Numbered from the stretch's first letter, positions 11,002 through 20,975 are shown. The stretch is DNA of 64,000 nt from Lachnospiraceae bacterium (GCA_021770345.1 JAETRD010000013.1:62001-126000), one strand, 5' to 3'. Notes: generated from the letters alone by a model not told the origin. Numbers and translations are program-made.

Positions 11002-12732
11002 TTATACGTTCCTGAAGCGTCCGACCTCCCCGCTCAGCTTCGTGGATATCTGCTGATTCGTCTCGGTCGCCTGATGAATCTGCGTGATCGCATCCACAAG
11101 GCTCACCGCACTCTCGGCCACGTTCGTGACTCCCTTCGCGCTCTCGTCGACCGCGGTTGCAATTCCGTTGAGACCGTCGCTCATGCTCATCATCGTATGA
11201 TTGATCTGATTCGTATTCTGTGCAAACTCGTCTAAGATTGCGTCCACGCTGTCCGCATCGTGCTCATATTGCTCTACGATATCGACAAAACCATCGTAAT
11301 CCTTCATCACCTTCTCATCAATGAACCGAAGCATCTCCTCTGCATTCTTTGCAAGCCGCTCGACCGCCCCCGTCACCTGATTGCTGATATTCTGAATGTT
11401 TCCTGCCGTATCCGCACTGTTGTCCGCGAGCACGCGGATTTCATCCGCAACCACGGCAAATCCACGCCCCGCTTCCCCGGCACGCGCCGCCTCGATAGAA
11501 GCATTTAAAGACAGCAGGTTCGTCTGGCTTGTAATACTTAAAATATCACCCGTCAGGTCGTTAATTTTCTCCACGCTGCGGCTCTCCTCAAGTGCAACCT
11601 GTAATTTCTCGCGGATATCGACAATCACCTGCGCAGCCGAAGCTTTGCTTTCTACGGTACTCCGATGCATATCGCCCGCACGGTCCTTAATCTGACGCAC
11701 AAGCTCCACGCCGTCGCCCATTCTGTCATTCATCCGCTCGATGTCGGACATAACCTCTGCCGTGCCGTTGACAATCGACCCAAGCGTCGCGGAGATCTCT
11801 TCGAGGCTCGCAGACATCTGCTCCATTGCGGCGGATACATTGCTCGCGCTCTCATTGGACTCGTCGATTTCTCGCATCACCGCCTCCACCGAGCCATTCA
11901 GATTCAGAGATTCCTCCCGCAGCTTCTGCATAATAGTCTGCAGCTGCTCGATAAAACCGTTTATTCCGGCCGACATCTGGCCGATCTCGTCATTCGACGT
12001 AACCGGGATACGCTCCGTTAAGTCGCCTTCATTCTGCTCAATCTTTTCGACAATATCCTTTAACATCCTCTCCGAACGCTTCGCCGGCGCCGCAATTGTC
12101 CTGCGCACAACCACAATCGCGATCACAAACACAATCACAAACAGTCCGACAAAGATAAAATCAAATGAAATCGTTCCCTCAATCTTTGTCGTGCTGTGAT
12201 TTCCCAGACTTGTCACTGCGGCCAGAGACAACTCGCTGTACGCATCATATGCAGTCACCACCGGTTCTTTATAAGAAAGGATATTATCCACAAGCGGTCC
12301 GACCGTATCATAGTCGCCTGATTTCGCCGCAGCCAAAATCAGTCCCATATATTCCGAAAAAGAGCCCGCCGCAGAAGCCAAACTCTCACAGGACGCAATA
12401 AGCTGCTTATCTCCGCTCTGCGCAGCCAGCTCCGTAAGCTGCTTCATGCTCCCGTCAAAGGCCGTAAGCGCATCCTCAAGCTTCGTCTTCATAGACTCCT
12501 GCTGATTCGTGCCCTTCTTCATATATACCAAATTCCCGTACAGCTGTACCTGCTGAAACTCCGCGTCCAGATTTCCCTCGGTTCTCTCCATCTGCAGATA
12601 GATATTCACAAGCTGCTTGTTATACCCGTCTATGGTCTGAAGCGCCGCCACATTCGCAACAATTCCAAGACCAAAGATCAGCCCCAGTATGATAAGTACC
12701 GAGAGCACCTTTGTACCAATACTTCTTTTCAT
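11002..12732 (-). CDS. Methyl-accepting chemotaxis protein
   Basis: A 576-residue transmembrane chemoreceptor. Membrane segment 1 is at residues ~8-30, followed by a ~160-residue extracytoplasmic helical sensor (four-helix-bundle type), membrane segment 2 near 195-215 (FDFIFVGLFVIVFVIAIVVV), HAMP, then the coiled-coil signalling domain. The conserved hairpin tip reads SQTNLLSLNASIEAARAGEA near residue 410, the CheA/CheW-binding site. Ligand is unknown. It is monocistronic: own terminator behind it, and it diverges from the rhamnosidase operon. No che or fla genes are in the window. Confidence 0.93.
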   Translation of the reverse strand: MKRSIGTKVLSVLIILGLIFGLGIVANVAALQTIDGYNKQLVNIYLQMERTEGNLDAEFQQVQLYGNLVYMKKGTNQQESMKTKLEDALTAFDGSMKQLTELAAQSGDKQLIASCESLASAAGSFSEYMGLILAAAKSGDYDTVGPLVDNILSYKEPVVTAYDAYSELSLAAVTSLGNHSTTKIEGTISFDFIFVGLFVIVFVIAIVVVRRTIAAPAKRSERMLKDIVEKIEQNEGDLTERIPVTSNDEIGQMSAGINGFIEQLQTIMQKLREESLNLNGSVEAVMREIDESNESASNVSAAMEQMSASLEEISATLGSIVNGTAEVMSDIERMNDRMGDGVELVRQIKDRAGDMHRSTVESKASAAQVIVDIREKLQVALEESRSVEKINDLTGDILSITSQTNLLSLNASIEAARAGEAGRGFAVVADEIRVLADNSADTAGNIQNISNQVTGAVERLAKNAEEMLRFIDEKVMKDYDGFVDIVEQYEHDADSVDAILDEFAQNTNQINHTMMSMSDGLNGIATAVDESAKGVTNVAESAVSLVDAITQIHQATETNQQISTKLSGEVGRFRNV

Positions 12733-13074
12733 ACCTGTCCCCCTTCTCCGTTTTTTGTCTTCTGCACCTCACACCGCTTTTACACGCTGCTCCGTATCTT
12801 ATTTTTGCACTTTTTCGACAAAATGTAAATAATATTTTCTCTTTTTTCTCCTTTTTTTGTATTATTACCATAATTTCCTATTTTGTTCATACAAATGTAG
12901 TTTAGATTCTTGCAATAGAAAAAGACCTGCGGTTCACGTTTCGAAACCGACGGATTGTGCAGCGTTCCTTGATTTCTTTCTTTTCCCTCTATATAATTTC
13001 AACAATCTCGGCAGAGCCGTCACCGATATGTTTTCACGATATTTTCCAAAGACAGAAGGAGGAATGTTCTCATC
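12733..13074. other. Divergent intergenic region between chemoreceptor and rhamnosidase operon
   Basis: 342 bp without a credible gene. The left part is A/T-rich leader of the chemoreceptor with its GGGGGACAGGT ribosome binding site. The right part holds the rhamnosidase promoter and a 10-bp palindrome GTTTCGAAAC at 12938-12947, about 20 bp upstream of its -35, a possible sugar-regulator operator. Confidence 0.5.
12969..12997 (+). promoter_or_regulatory. Sigma-A promoter of the GH78 operon
   Basis: TTGATT at 12969-12974 and TATAAT at 12992-12997 are separated by exactly 17 bp. The palindrome GTTTCGAAAC (12938-12947) lies upstream. The promoter is about 80 bp before the rhamnosidase start. 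Confidence 0.8.
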
Positions 13075-15669
13075 ATGCTGACCATTTTACGATTTGCAGT
13101 CGAAAACCGGGAAAACGGCTGTGTCACGGACGTGACCAGGCCCCGCTTTTCCTTTTCCCTGTCAAGCGATCAAAATCATACCGCCCTTTCGCGCGCGACT
13201 TTGTCCGTCGGCAGTTGGCAGACGGAGACGATGCGGCAGATTGCCGTCCCTTATGACGGCCCCGTCCTCTCGCCTTTCACCACATACACGGCCCGCCTGA
13301 CCGCCACCGATTCCAACGGCGAGACAGCGACAGCGGAACTCTCCTTTGAAACCGGGCGGATGGATGAGCCCTGGCAGGCGGAGTGGATCAGCGACGCGTC
13401 CTATCGTTTCACGGAAAAAAAGATCTCGCCGCGTCCGATGACGTTCCGCAGAAAAATTTCCCCGAAAAAGAAAGTCGTCTCGGCCAGATTATACGCAACG
13501 GCTCTCGGCATTTATGAACTGACTTTAAACGGACGCAAGGTCGGAAACCAATATTTTGCCCCCGGCTTTACCTCCTACAAATCGCAGCTCCAGTACCAGG
13601 TTTACGACATAACGGAAATGCTTTCCGGGGAATTTCTTTCCGGGGAAATGCTTTCCGGGGATTCCACGCTGATCGCGGTCGTATCAGGCGGATGGGCGGT
13701 CGGTTCTTTTGTCTTCACGCGACTTAACCGACACGACGGCGACCGGCAGGCGTTCCTGTGCGAACTGCGCATCACCTATGCGGACGGCACAAAAGAAGTC
13801 ATCGGGACGGATTCCACATGGGATGTGACTGAGGACGGCAATTACCGCATGGCCGACATTTACGACGGGGAGACGTACGACGCCACCGTTGACCTGAATC
13901 GTGTTACCTGGCGCAAGGCCGCAAAGGAGACGCTGCGCATTTCCCCGAAAATTCTGGCCGATTACGGAAGCCCGGTGCGGGAAAACGAAGTGTTCACGCC
14001 GATTGCGTGCCATAAATTGGCGGACGGCACACTGATTTACGACTTCGGACAGAATTTCGCCGGGATCATCAAACTCGAACTGACCGGCCGCAAGGGGCAA
14101 ATCATCACTGTCCGGCATGCGGAAATTTTAAACCCCGACGGAAGCCCAAACGTTTCCTTCCTTCGCACCGCTAAGGCGACGGCGACATACACCTGCCGCG
14201 AAGGGACACAGGTCTACCAGCCACGGTTTACCTATATGGGTTTCCGCTATGTCAGCGTGAGCGGAATCAGGGCAAAAGACCTCAGGATTACCGCCGTCGC
14301 CCTGTATTCCGACATTGCCGAAACCGGAAGTTTTTCCTGCTCCAATGAAATGTTAAACCGGCTGCAGCGCAATATCCTCTGGAGCGCAAAATCAAACTTT
14401 GTGGACATTCCCACCGACTGTCCGCAGCGCGACGAACGAATGGGGTGGACCGGCGATATCGCGGTATTCTCGCCGACGGCCTGCTACAACTTTGACATGA
14501 GCCGTTTTCTTGGAAAGTGGCTTTTGGACGTGGCTGCGGAACAGCTTCCGACCGGCGGCATCCCGAATACTGTCCCCGCACAGGGATACGGCTTCCCGGC
14601 CACGATGCCGACCATGGCCGTCGATTTCTGGGGCGACGCCTGCGTCCTGGTCCCCTGGGCGGAATATCAGGCGCGGGGCGATGTGAGCATTTTGCAAAAC
14701 ATGTACCCTACGATGAAAAAGTATGTCAACGCCTGTAAATTCTGGGCGGGATTCCTCAGTTTCGGAAAAAACCGTTACATTTGGAATACGCCCTCCGTCC
14801 TCCATTTTGGCGACTGGGTTGCTCCCGACGTGCCGAAAATGTCCCAGTGGCAGAAGCGCAGTAAATGGACGGCGACCGCCAGCCTCTGCAATACCAGCGC
14901 GCTGACCGCAAGGGTTGCCGAGATTCTCGGCGAGGAGTCGGACGCTTCCTACTACAGGGAATTAAGCGGCCGTGTCGCGGACGCCTACTGCTCCGTGTTT
15001 ACCGACGGGAACGGCAAGATGAAGGAGGAGTTCCAGACGGCCTATGTCCTGCCCCTGCAGTTTGGTATGTTCCCGGACAATGTGAGGGAAAAAGCTGCAG
15101 CCAACCTGGCAGAACTCGTAAAGAAAAATAACTATTGCATCGGCACGGGATTTCCCGGCACGCCCTACATCCTCTTCGCGCTGGCGGACAACGGCCATGC
15201 GGACACCGCGTTTCAAATGCTTTTGAACACGCAATGTCCCTCCTGGCTCTACGAAATCAAATCCGGGGCGACGACGATCTGGGAACGCTGGGACGGTCTG
15301 GATGAAAACGGCGTATGCCCGATCGGTGACGACGGCACGGACCGAATGATCTCCTATAATCATTATGCCAGCGGCGCGGTCGGGGCATTCCTCTATCAGC
15401 GCATTGCAGGAATCGAGGCCACGAAACCCGGCTACCTGGAATTTCAAATCAAACCGCTCGTCGGGGGCGGGCTGACAAGCGCAAGGGGAAGCGTCATTAC
15501 CCCTTACGGGGAGATCGTCTCCGACTGGAAAGCAGACGGCAAAACCTTTACCATTGACATTCAGGTTCCGGTCGGCTGTACCTGCACCCTGACACTGCCA
15601 GACGGGGAGACGAAAACCTGCGACAGCGGAACCTATCAATTTCAATCAGATCAGGAGAATTGCTTATGA
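13075..15669 (+). CDS. Alpha-L-rhamnosidase (GH78)
   Basis: An 864-residue glycosidase that releases terminal alpha-L-rhamnose. N-terminal beta domains contain EPWQAEWISD and LNGRKVGNQYFAPGFTSY, typical of bacterial GH78; the (alpha/alpha)6 catalytic domain has DCPQRDERMGWTGD near residue 450 and TTIWERWDG near residue 738, carrying the expected acidic catalytic residues. No signal peptide, so cytoplasmic action on imported oligosaccharides or glycosides. A short in-frame repeat encodes LSGEFLSGEMLSG. AAGGAGG lies 12 bases before the ATG; a five-codon ORF (13064-13081) begins closer to it and overlaps the start. The stop overlaps the transporter start (ATGA). Confidence 0.92.
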   Translation: MLTILRFAVENRENGCVTDVTRPRFSFSLSSDQNHTALSRATLSVGSWQTETMRQIAVPYDGPVLSPFTTYTARLTATDSNGETATAELSFETGRMDEPWQAEWISDASYRFTEKKISPRPMTFRRKISPKKKVVSARLYATALGIYELTLNGRKVGNQYFAPGFTSYKSQLQYQVYDITEMLSGEFLSGEMLSGDSTLIAVVSGGWAVGSFVFTRLNRHDGDRQAFLCELRITYADGTKEVIGTDSTWDVTEDGNYRMADIYDGETYDATVDLNRVTWRKAAKETLRISPKILADYGSPVRENEVFTPIACHKLADGTLIYDFGQNFAGIIKLELTGRKGQIITVRHAEILNPDGSPNVSFLRTAKATATYTCREGTQVYQPRFTYMGFRYVSVSGIRAKDLRITAVALYSDIAETGSFSCSNEMLNRLQRNILWSAKSNFVDIPTDCPQRDERMGWTGDIAVFSPTACYNFDMSRFLGKWLLDVAAEQLPTGGIPNTVPAQGYGFPATMPTMAVDFWGDACVLVPWAEYQARGDVSILQNMYPTMKKYVNACKFWAGFLSFGKNRYIWNTPSVLHFGDWVAPDVPKMSQWQKRSKWTATASLCNTSALTARVAEILGEESDASYYRELSGRVADAYCSVFTDGNGKMKEEFQTAYVLPLQFGMFPDNVREKAAANLAELVKKNNYCIGTGFPGTPYILFALADNGHADTAFQMLLNTQCPSWLYEIKSGATTIWERWDGLDENGVCPIGDDGTDRMISYNHYASGAVGAFLYQRIAGIEATKPGYLEFQIKPLVGGGLTSARGSVITPYGEIVSDWKADGKTFTIDIQVPVGCTCTLTLPDGETKTCDSGTYQFQSDQENCL

Positions 15670-17252
15670 GTTTCAGAAAATTTTTTGACCATCCGCTTGT
15701 AAACACAAAAATCACTTCGGCAGATGTAAAGCCTCCAGAAATGATTCTCGGATACCTGCTCGGTCCGTTCTGTGCCCTGATTTCCAACGCCGCGTTCGCA
15801 TCCTACCTGAATCGTTACTATTCGGATATTCTGGGCTGGACCGACTCCGCGCGATTCGGCGCATTTTCTGCCCTGCTGCCAATGATTTCCGTCCTGTTTG
15901 TCGTCATCGGAAATCTGTTTGTCGGCCGCCTGCTTGACAGAACCCGCACCTCGCAAGGAAAGGCGCGCCCGTACCTGTTATTATCCGCGCCGCTCGTTGT
16001 AACCGCCATCATCACCCTGTTCGTCGTGCCAAAAGACGCCTCGCCGACACTGCAGATGGTATGGATTGCCGTTTCCTACAACCTGTATTACGCGGTATCA
16101 TACCCGTTTTACTACACGGCGCACAGTTCGCTGGTTGCGCTTTCCACGAGAAACTCCAATGACCGCGGGCTGTTGGCAACACTCTCCAACGCCTCTGGCG
16201 TGGCGGCGGCGGGAATCGGGGCCAGCATCCTGATTCCTGTGCTGTTAAACGATTTCCTCTTTGTGCCCGGGCCGGACGGAGGGATTGACGCGGCGGCCAG
16301 TTACGGCAATTGGAAAATCGCCATGACGGTATTGTGCGCTGCCACGTTCATCGGTATCCTCATCGAATATTATTTCACCCGCGAGCGCATTACGGAAGAG
16401 ACGATAAAGATGGAAGCCGCGGAAACGCAGGTGTCCATGGCCGAACAAATCAAAGCCTGCACGGGCAGCGGTTACTGGTGGATGATCATTCTTTACTTTT
16501 TGCTGTTCCAATTCGGGGGACTGGTAAAAAACGGTTCCATGACCTACTACTGCACCTGGATGTTCGAGGACATCGCTCCGGGTACGGCACAGGGGCTGCT
16601 GGGCGCAATCGGCGGAATCCCCACCGCTGTCGGTATGGTTTTGGCCTGGCCGATTGCGGGCAGGCTCGGAAAACAGCGTTCGGTGGTCATCGGGCTGGCG
16701 ATTTCCGTCGTCGGCGGACTGGCAAGCTTCCTCGACGTCCACAGCTTCCTTATGGTCTGCATCGGCATTATCCTGAAAGGAATCGGCTCCGTCCCCGCCA
16801 TGTATGTAACGCTCGCACTGCTCTCCGATGTGCTTGATCATCTGGAGGCGAAAAACGGCTTCCGCTCGGACGGCTTTACGATGAGCGTCTACGGCTCCAT
16901 CATGGTCGGCATGACGGGGCTGGGAAGCGGCGTCATCAACATGCTGCTTTCTTCCGCCGGTTATGACGCCGGCCTTGCCGCGCAGCCCGAAAGCGTGGAA
17001 ACAATGCTCGTCGTGTGCTATCTGGCCGTCGAACTTGTATGTTACGCAGCCATAGTAGTGCTGATGAGCTTCCTGAAGGTAGAAAAACACATCGACGAGG
17101 ACCACAGGATTATCTTAGAAAATCAGAAAGCCGCAGTGCTGGCCGCGGGCGGAGCGTGGATCGACCCCGAAGAACGCCTGCGGCGCGAGCAGGAAGAAGC
17201 CGAACGACTCGCTGCGAAAAGCAAAAAGAAGGGAAAGACAATCCCCAAATAA
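15666..17252 (+). CDS. GPH-type sugar:cation symporter (MFS fold)
   Basis: A 528-residue permease with about 12 membrane segments, resembling the glycoside-pentoside-hexuronide (MelB/XynB-like) family. The N-terminus contains LLGPFCALISNAAFASYLNRYY and a conserved basic loop GRLLDRTRTSQGKARPYL. The ATG at 15666 overlaps the GH78 stop as ATGA and has AGGAGA seven bases upstream. The C-terminal ~60 residues are cytoplasmic and highly charged (EERLRREQEEAERLAAK). Context suggests uptake of rhamnosylated or glucosylated saccharides for GH78 and GH3. Confidence 0.88.
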   Translation: MSFRKFFDHPLVNTKITSADVKPPEMILGYLLGPFCALISNAAFASYLNRYYSDILGWTDSARFGAFSALLPMISVLFVVIGNLFVGRLLDRTRTSQGKARPYLLLSAPLVVTAIITLFVVPKDASPTLQMVWIAVSYNLYYAVSYPFYYTAHSSLVALSTRNSNDRGLLATLSNASGVAAAGIGASILIPVLLNDFLFVPGPDGGIDAAASYGNWKIAMTVLCAATFIGILIEYYFTRERITEETIKMEAAETQVSMAEQIKACTGSGYWWMIILYFLLFQFGGLVKNGSMTYYCTWMFEDIAPGTAQGLLGAIGGIPTAVGMVLAWPIAGRLGKQRSVVIGLAISVVGGLASFLDVHSFLMVCIGIILKGIGSVPAMYVTLALLSDVLDHLEAKNGFRSDGFTMSVYGSIMVGMTGLGSGVINMLLSSAGYDAGLAAQPESVETMLVVCYLAVELVCYAAIVVLMSFLKVEKHIDEDHRIILENQKAAVLAAGGAWIDPEERLRREQEEAERLAAKSKKKGKTIPK

Positions 17253-17261
17253 CGGTTCAAC

Positions 17262-17322
17262 CGGGGATACCCTCAGTGGACAAGGGGACACACGATCCCC
17301 TTGTCCACTGAGGGTATCCCCG
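17262..17322. repeat. 61-bp near-perfect palindrome; collapsed copy of a TA-flanked MITE-like element
   Basis: Arms of 27 bp with a 7-base loop (CACACGA). Each arm carries TACCCTCAGTGGACAA, the same terminal sequence as the 277-bp element at 55351-55627. The element proper (17268-17316) is flanked by TA on both sides; outside the TAs lie CGGGGA and TCCCCG, so the pre-insertion site was probably the palindrome CGGGGATATCCCCG. It lies in the transporter-GH3 gap and would form a very stable mRNA hairpin without a T-tract. Confidence 0.85.
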
Positions 17323-17391
17323 ATGGATATAAGAACGATTCCATCTGTCTGATTGGAGCGTTACAAAACATGAATTTGAAGGAGGAGTATT

Positions 17392-20300
17392 ATGAATGCT
17401 ACAAAAAACTATCGTTCGTCGATGCGCCGTTGGCGCGGCGTCACGACTTTTTCCGCGTCCGTTCTGGCCTTTGCGGTTGCGGCCGGGCCCATCATTAATT
17501 CGTTCCGCACGGACATTGACAAGTTTGCGGGAACATCCAGCACGAAGCTGGTGCATGACGACGGCGGGGATCTCTCGGGTGCGTATACCTATGCGTCGGA
17601 TTATTCGAGCACGACGGAACTTCTGAACGCCATCGAGGATTTGGGCGAGCGCATGAATGAGGAGGGAAGCGTCCTGTTGAAAAATAACGGCGCCCTGCCG
17701 CTTAGCAAAGAGGAAACACAGAAAGTGTCTCTGCTCGGATTTTCCAGTTATTATCCGGTCATGGGCGGGGAAATGAGTTCCGACCTCTCTGAAAATGTCG
17801 GGACGGACGCGGACACGGTCGACTTCGTGCAGGCATTGTCCGCAAAGGGATTTAAAATCAATGAAGGACTGCAGGATTTATATCGGACATTGGAGCCGCA
17901 GTATACGACGGAGATTGACAACCGCGGCATGAAATCCCTCTATAAGCGAAATACGCCCCCGGCTATCGACGGCACATATTCCAGCAAGGAACCGTCCCGG
18001 CAGGAAATGGACGATGCGGACGCGGAATGGACGGATTATCTGAAAGAATCCAATGTCATCCTCGTGACGCTGGCGCGCGGGGCAGGCGAAAACCGTTCCT
18101 ATCTGCCGGGAACGGACGGCGTGGACGCGTCGCAGGACTTAAATCAGACCGACCCGTTGGGATTGTCCGACGACGAGCGCAGTCTGATCGCGGCAGCGAC
18201 GGAAAGCAAAAAAGCCAACGGCGGCAAGGTCATTGTGTTGTTGAACAGCGCGAACGCAATGGAGATTGACGAGCTGAAAAACAACGACGACATTGACGCG
18301 ATCCTGCAAATCGGGCTTCCGGGCGGTTACGGCTTCTACGGCGTGGCGGATATCCTCTCCGGCGCGACAAATCCGTCCGGGCACCTGGCCGACACTTACG
18401 CGGTGGCTAACGCAAACGCGCCGTCCGCACAGAATTACGGGAACTATCCATATACCAATAACAATGCAAACCTTGTATACTACGTCAACGGAACGCTGGT
18501 GGAGGCGGAGAACATTTACATCGGTTACAAATATTACGAGACACGCTACATGGACTGCGTCCTCGGTCAGGGCAACGCCTCTGCGGCGGCAGGCAGCACG
18601 GGCGGCGCGGCGTGGAACTACGACAATGAAGTTTCCTATCCGTTCGGCTACGGCTTAAGCTACACAACCTTTGAACAAACGCTTGACAGTCTCGATGTAG
18701 ACCCGGGCAATAAGACCGTGACGGCGCAGGTGACCGTTACAAACACCGGCGATATTGCCGGCAAAGATGTGGTGCAGCTGTATGTCTCCACCCCGTACAC
18801 CGCCTATGACAGGGAGCACGGCGTCGAAAAAGCCGGCGTTCAGCTGCTGGACTATGCGAAGACCGGCACACTCGAAGCGGGCGCGTCCGAGACCGTGACG
18901 ATCAAGGCGGATATGCAGTACATGACAAGCTGGGACAGTTCTTCCGACAATGCCGCCGGTACGAAGGGGTGCTATATTTTAGACGCCGGGACCTATTATT
19001 TCTCGCTTGGCAACGGTGCCCACGAGGCGGCGAACAATGTTCTGGCGGCGCAGGGAAAGGGGATTGCGGACGGCATGACCGAAGCCGGTGATGCAGCCCT
19101 GACTGCGGCGTGGAGCCTGGAGTCACTTGACGCCGCAAGTTTTGCCCTGACCAAAAACGGCACGCCGGTAGAAAATCAGTTGGAAGATCTGGATCTGAAC
19201 TACTGGATGCCGGGCACGGTGACGTACATGTCCCGCAGCGACTGGGCAGGGACGTTTCCAAAAACATATGAGAATCTGGCAGCGACGGAAGAAATGCTGG
19301 CATGCCTCGACAACGATACCTATGAGATTTCCGCCGACAACGGCGACCCGTCCGGCGTGGTTTTCGGCGCGGATAATGGGCTGACGCTGGCCGACATGAA
19401 AGGTGTGGACGATATCGGCAATCCGGATTACGACAAATTAATCGATCAGATTACATTGGAAGAATGTATGATTCGCACCGGGTTCGGCGGTACCAGCACA
19501 AAGCCGATCGATTCCATTCGTTCTCCCGAAGCGGTGCAAAACGACGGGCTGAACGGAATTTATTCGTACCCCCTGGGTCAGTACGCCAATACCGACGCAT
19601 CCACCGGCGACCCGTGCGCGATTGACCCAAACGACCCGAACCTGAAATACACCGCCGGCGTCATGAGCAATGCGACGGTCGTCGGGCAGACCTTTAACAA
19701 GGAACTGTCAAAAGAATTCGGGGAAGTGATGGGCAATTATTCGCTGTGGTCGAACCTGACCATCTGGTGGGGATGCGGGACGAATCTGCACCGTTCCCAG
19801 TATAATGCGCGCAACCATGATTATTATTCGGAGGACCCGGTTCTCACCGCGTATCAGGGAGCAAACCTTGTGCGGGGCGGCCTCGCGTACGGCTGCCTGA
19901 TTGCGCCGAAACACTTTGCGTTTAACGACACGGAAATTAACCGGCGCGGAATCAGCGTGTTTATGACGGAACAGCAGGCCCGTGAAAACGAGCTGCGCGG
20001 AACCCAGGCAGCCGTCGAGGATGCGGGCGCCCTCGCGCTCATGTCGTCCTTCAACCGCGTCGGCGTAAGAAACGATAATTCCCACACCGGCCTTTTGTCC
20101 AATATCCTGCGCGGCGAGTGGGGATTTGAAGGGCTGCTGAGCGAAGACTACATTATGTCTCCCAGTTATACCAGCCTCAAGGAAGCCGTAATGAACGGCG
20201 TGACGATGAGCGCCAACACGGGCGACAATACAATGAAAGCCGTTTCGGAAAAATATCCCTACTGGACGGTAAAAAACGTAAGCAGGGACGCGGCGCTTTT

Positions 20301-20532
20301 AGCAGCCCTGAAACAGGCGATGAAATATCAGGCCTTTGCGCTCGCCAACTCCAATGCGATGGACGGTTATACGCCCGCCACGCATGTGATATCCGTGCGC
20401 ACATCGTATGACAATTTTATTCTCGGGCTGCGGATTGTCTTCGGATTGCTGGTATTTCTCGGCGCCGCTATGTATCTGCGTTCCGACAGGAAGCGTCGAC
20501 GGCAGACAGACGTTTGCCGGGAAGATTCATAA
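17392..20532 (+). CDS. Domain-permuted, membrane-anchored glycoside hydrolase family 3
   Basis: A 1,046-residue GH3 enzyme with reversed domain order. The GH3 C-terminal-type domain comes first (EEGSVLLKNNGALPL near residue 95, PSGHLADTY), then a fibronectin-like part after FGYGLSYTTF (~420), and only then the TIM-barrel domain (QNDGLNGIYSYP, KHFAFNDTEINRRG, RGEWGFEGLLSEDY). Asp919 in SEDY aligns with the family nucleophile. Hydrophobic segments at residues ~15-37 and at the C-terminus (FILGLRIVFGLLVFLGAAMYL, then a basic tail, about the last 35 residues) indicate anchoring at both ends, catalytic part outside. AAGGAGG precedes the ATG. Likely beta-glucosidase/xylosidase-type activity, exact sugar unknown. 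Confidence 0.88.
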   Translation: MNATKNYRSSMRRWRGVTTFSASVLAFAVAAGPIINSFRTDIDKFAGTSSTKLVHDDGGDLSGAYTYASDYSSTTELLNAIEDLGERMNEEGSVLLKNNGALPLSKEETQKVSLLGFSSYYPVMGGEMSSDLSENVGTDADTVDFVQALSAKGFKINEGLQDLYRTLEPQYTTEIDNRGMKSLYKRNTPPAIDGTYSSKEPSRQEMDDADAEWTDYLKESNVILVTLARGAGENRSYLPGTDGVDASQDLNQTDPLGLSDDERSLIAAATESKKANGGKVIVLLNSANAMEIDELKNNDDIDAILQIGLPGGYGFYGVADILSGATNPSGHLADTYAVANANAPSAQNYGNYPYTNNNANLVYYVNGTLVEAENIYIGYKYYETRYMDCVLGQGNASAAAGSTGGAAWNYDNEVSYPFGYGLSYTTFEQTLDSLDVDPGNKTVTAQVTVTNTGDIAGKDVVQLYVSTPYTAYDREHGVEKAGVQLLDYAKTGTLEAGASETVTIKADMQYMTSWDSSSDNAAGTKGCYILDAGTYYFSLGNGAHEAANNVLAAQGKGIADGMTEAGDAALTAAWSLESLDAASFALTKNGTPVENQLEDLDLNYWMPGTVTYMSRSDWAGTFPKTYENLAATEEMLACLDNDTYEISADNGDPSGVVFGADNGLTLADMKGVDDIGNPDYDKLIDQITLEECMIRTGFGGTSTKPIDSIRSPEAVQNDGLNGIYSYPLGQYANTDASTGDPCAIDPNDPNLKYTAGVMSNATVVGQTFNKELSKEFGEVMGNYSLWSNLTIWWGCGTNLHRSQYNARNHDYYSEDPVLTAYQGANLVRGGLAYGCLIAPKHFAFNDTEINRRGISVFMTEQQARENELRGTQAAVEDAGALALMSSFNRVGVRNDNSHTGLLSNILRGEWGFEGLLSEDYIMSPSYTSLKEAVMNGVTMSANTGDNTMKAVSEKYPYWTVKNVSRDAALLAALKQAMKYQAFALANSNAMDGYTPATHVISVRTSYDNFILGLRIVFGLLVFLGAAMYLRSDRKRRRQTDVCREDS

Positions 20533-20549
20533 TTATGGAGGAATCTCAT

Positions 20550-20975
20550 ATGAAAAGAAAAATATCCGCCGGTCTGTTTGTGACCGCACTATCCGTTATC
20601 GCCGATATCCTCGGCTTCATCTATTACCTGAAAAACTGCAGCACGGACAGTTTTTCCTATCTGGGCGTACATCCGGTCATCGCCGGCGGCATCGTCGCCG
20701 CCATCGTTTTTCAGGTCGTCCTGATCGTCGTCGGGATGAAGGGACAGCCGATATGGGCCGATCTTCTGCCGGTCGCGACTTCCGTATCGCTGATACTCGC
20801 TACCGTCAATTTCATAAGTACGCGCGTCAACAGTTTCGCCGCCATCATCACGTTTGAATACAGCGCGAAAACCATGGCTGACCTGGGCAGTGCGATTACC
20901 GGGATTGAGATCTGTCTGATTGCCATCCTCATCAGCATCGCGGCCTCCTTCTTTGACATTACGAAGGAAGCATAA
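20550..20975 (+). CDS. Small four-helix membrane protein
   Basis: A 141-residue hydrophobic protein with four predicted membrane segments (around residues 5-25, 38-60, 68-88 and 110-135). No family recognised with certainty. The ATG at 20550 is chosen because GGAGG is eight bases upstream; it is 17 bp behind the GH3 stop, so it is the last gene of the glycan operon. It may accompany the membrane-anchored GH3, since no other substrate is suggested by context. Confidence 0.7.
   Translation: MKRKISAGLFVTALSVIADILGFIYYLKNCSTDSFSYLGVHPVIAGGIVAAIVFQVVLIVVGMKGQPIWADLLPVATSVSLILATVNFISTRVNSFAAIITFEYSAKTMADLGSAITGIEICLIAILISIAASFFDITKEA

Noticed and set aside
14962-15645. 227-codon open frame antisense to the GH78 gene
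   Set aside because: Lies within a confident GH78 catalytic region; no start signal.
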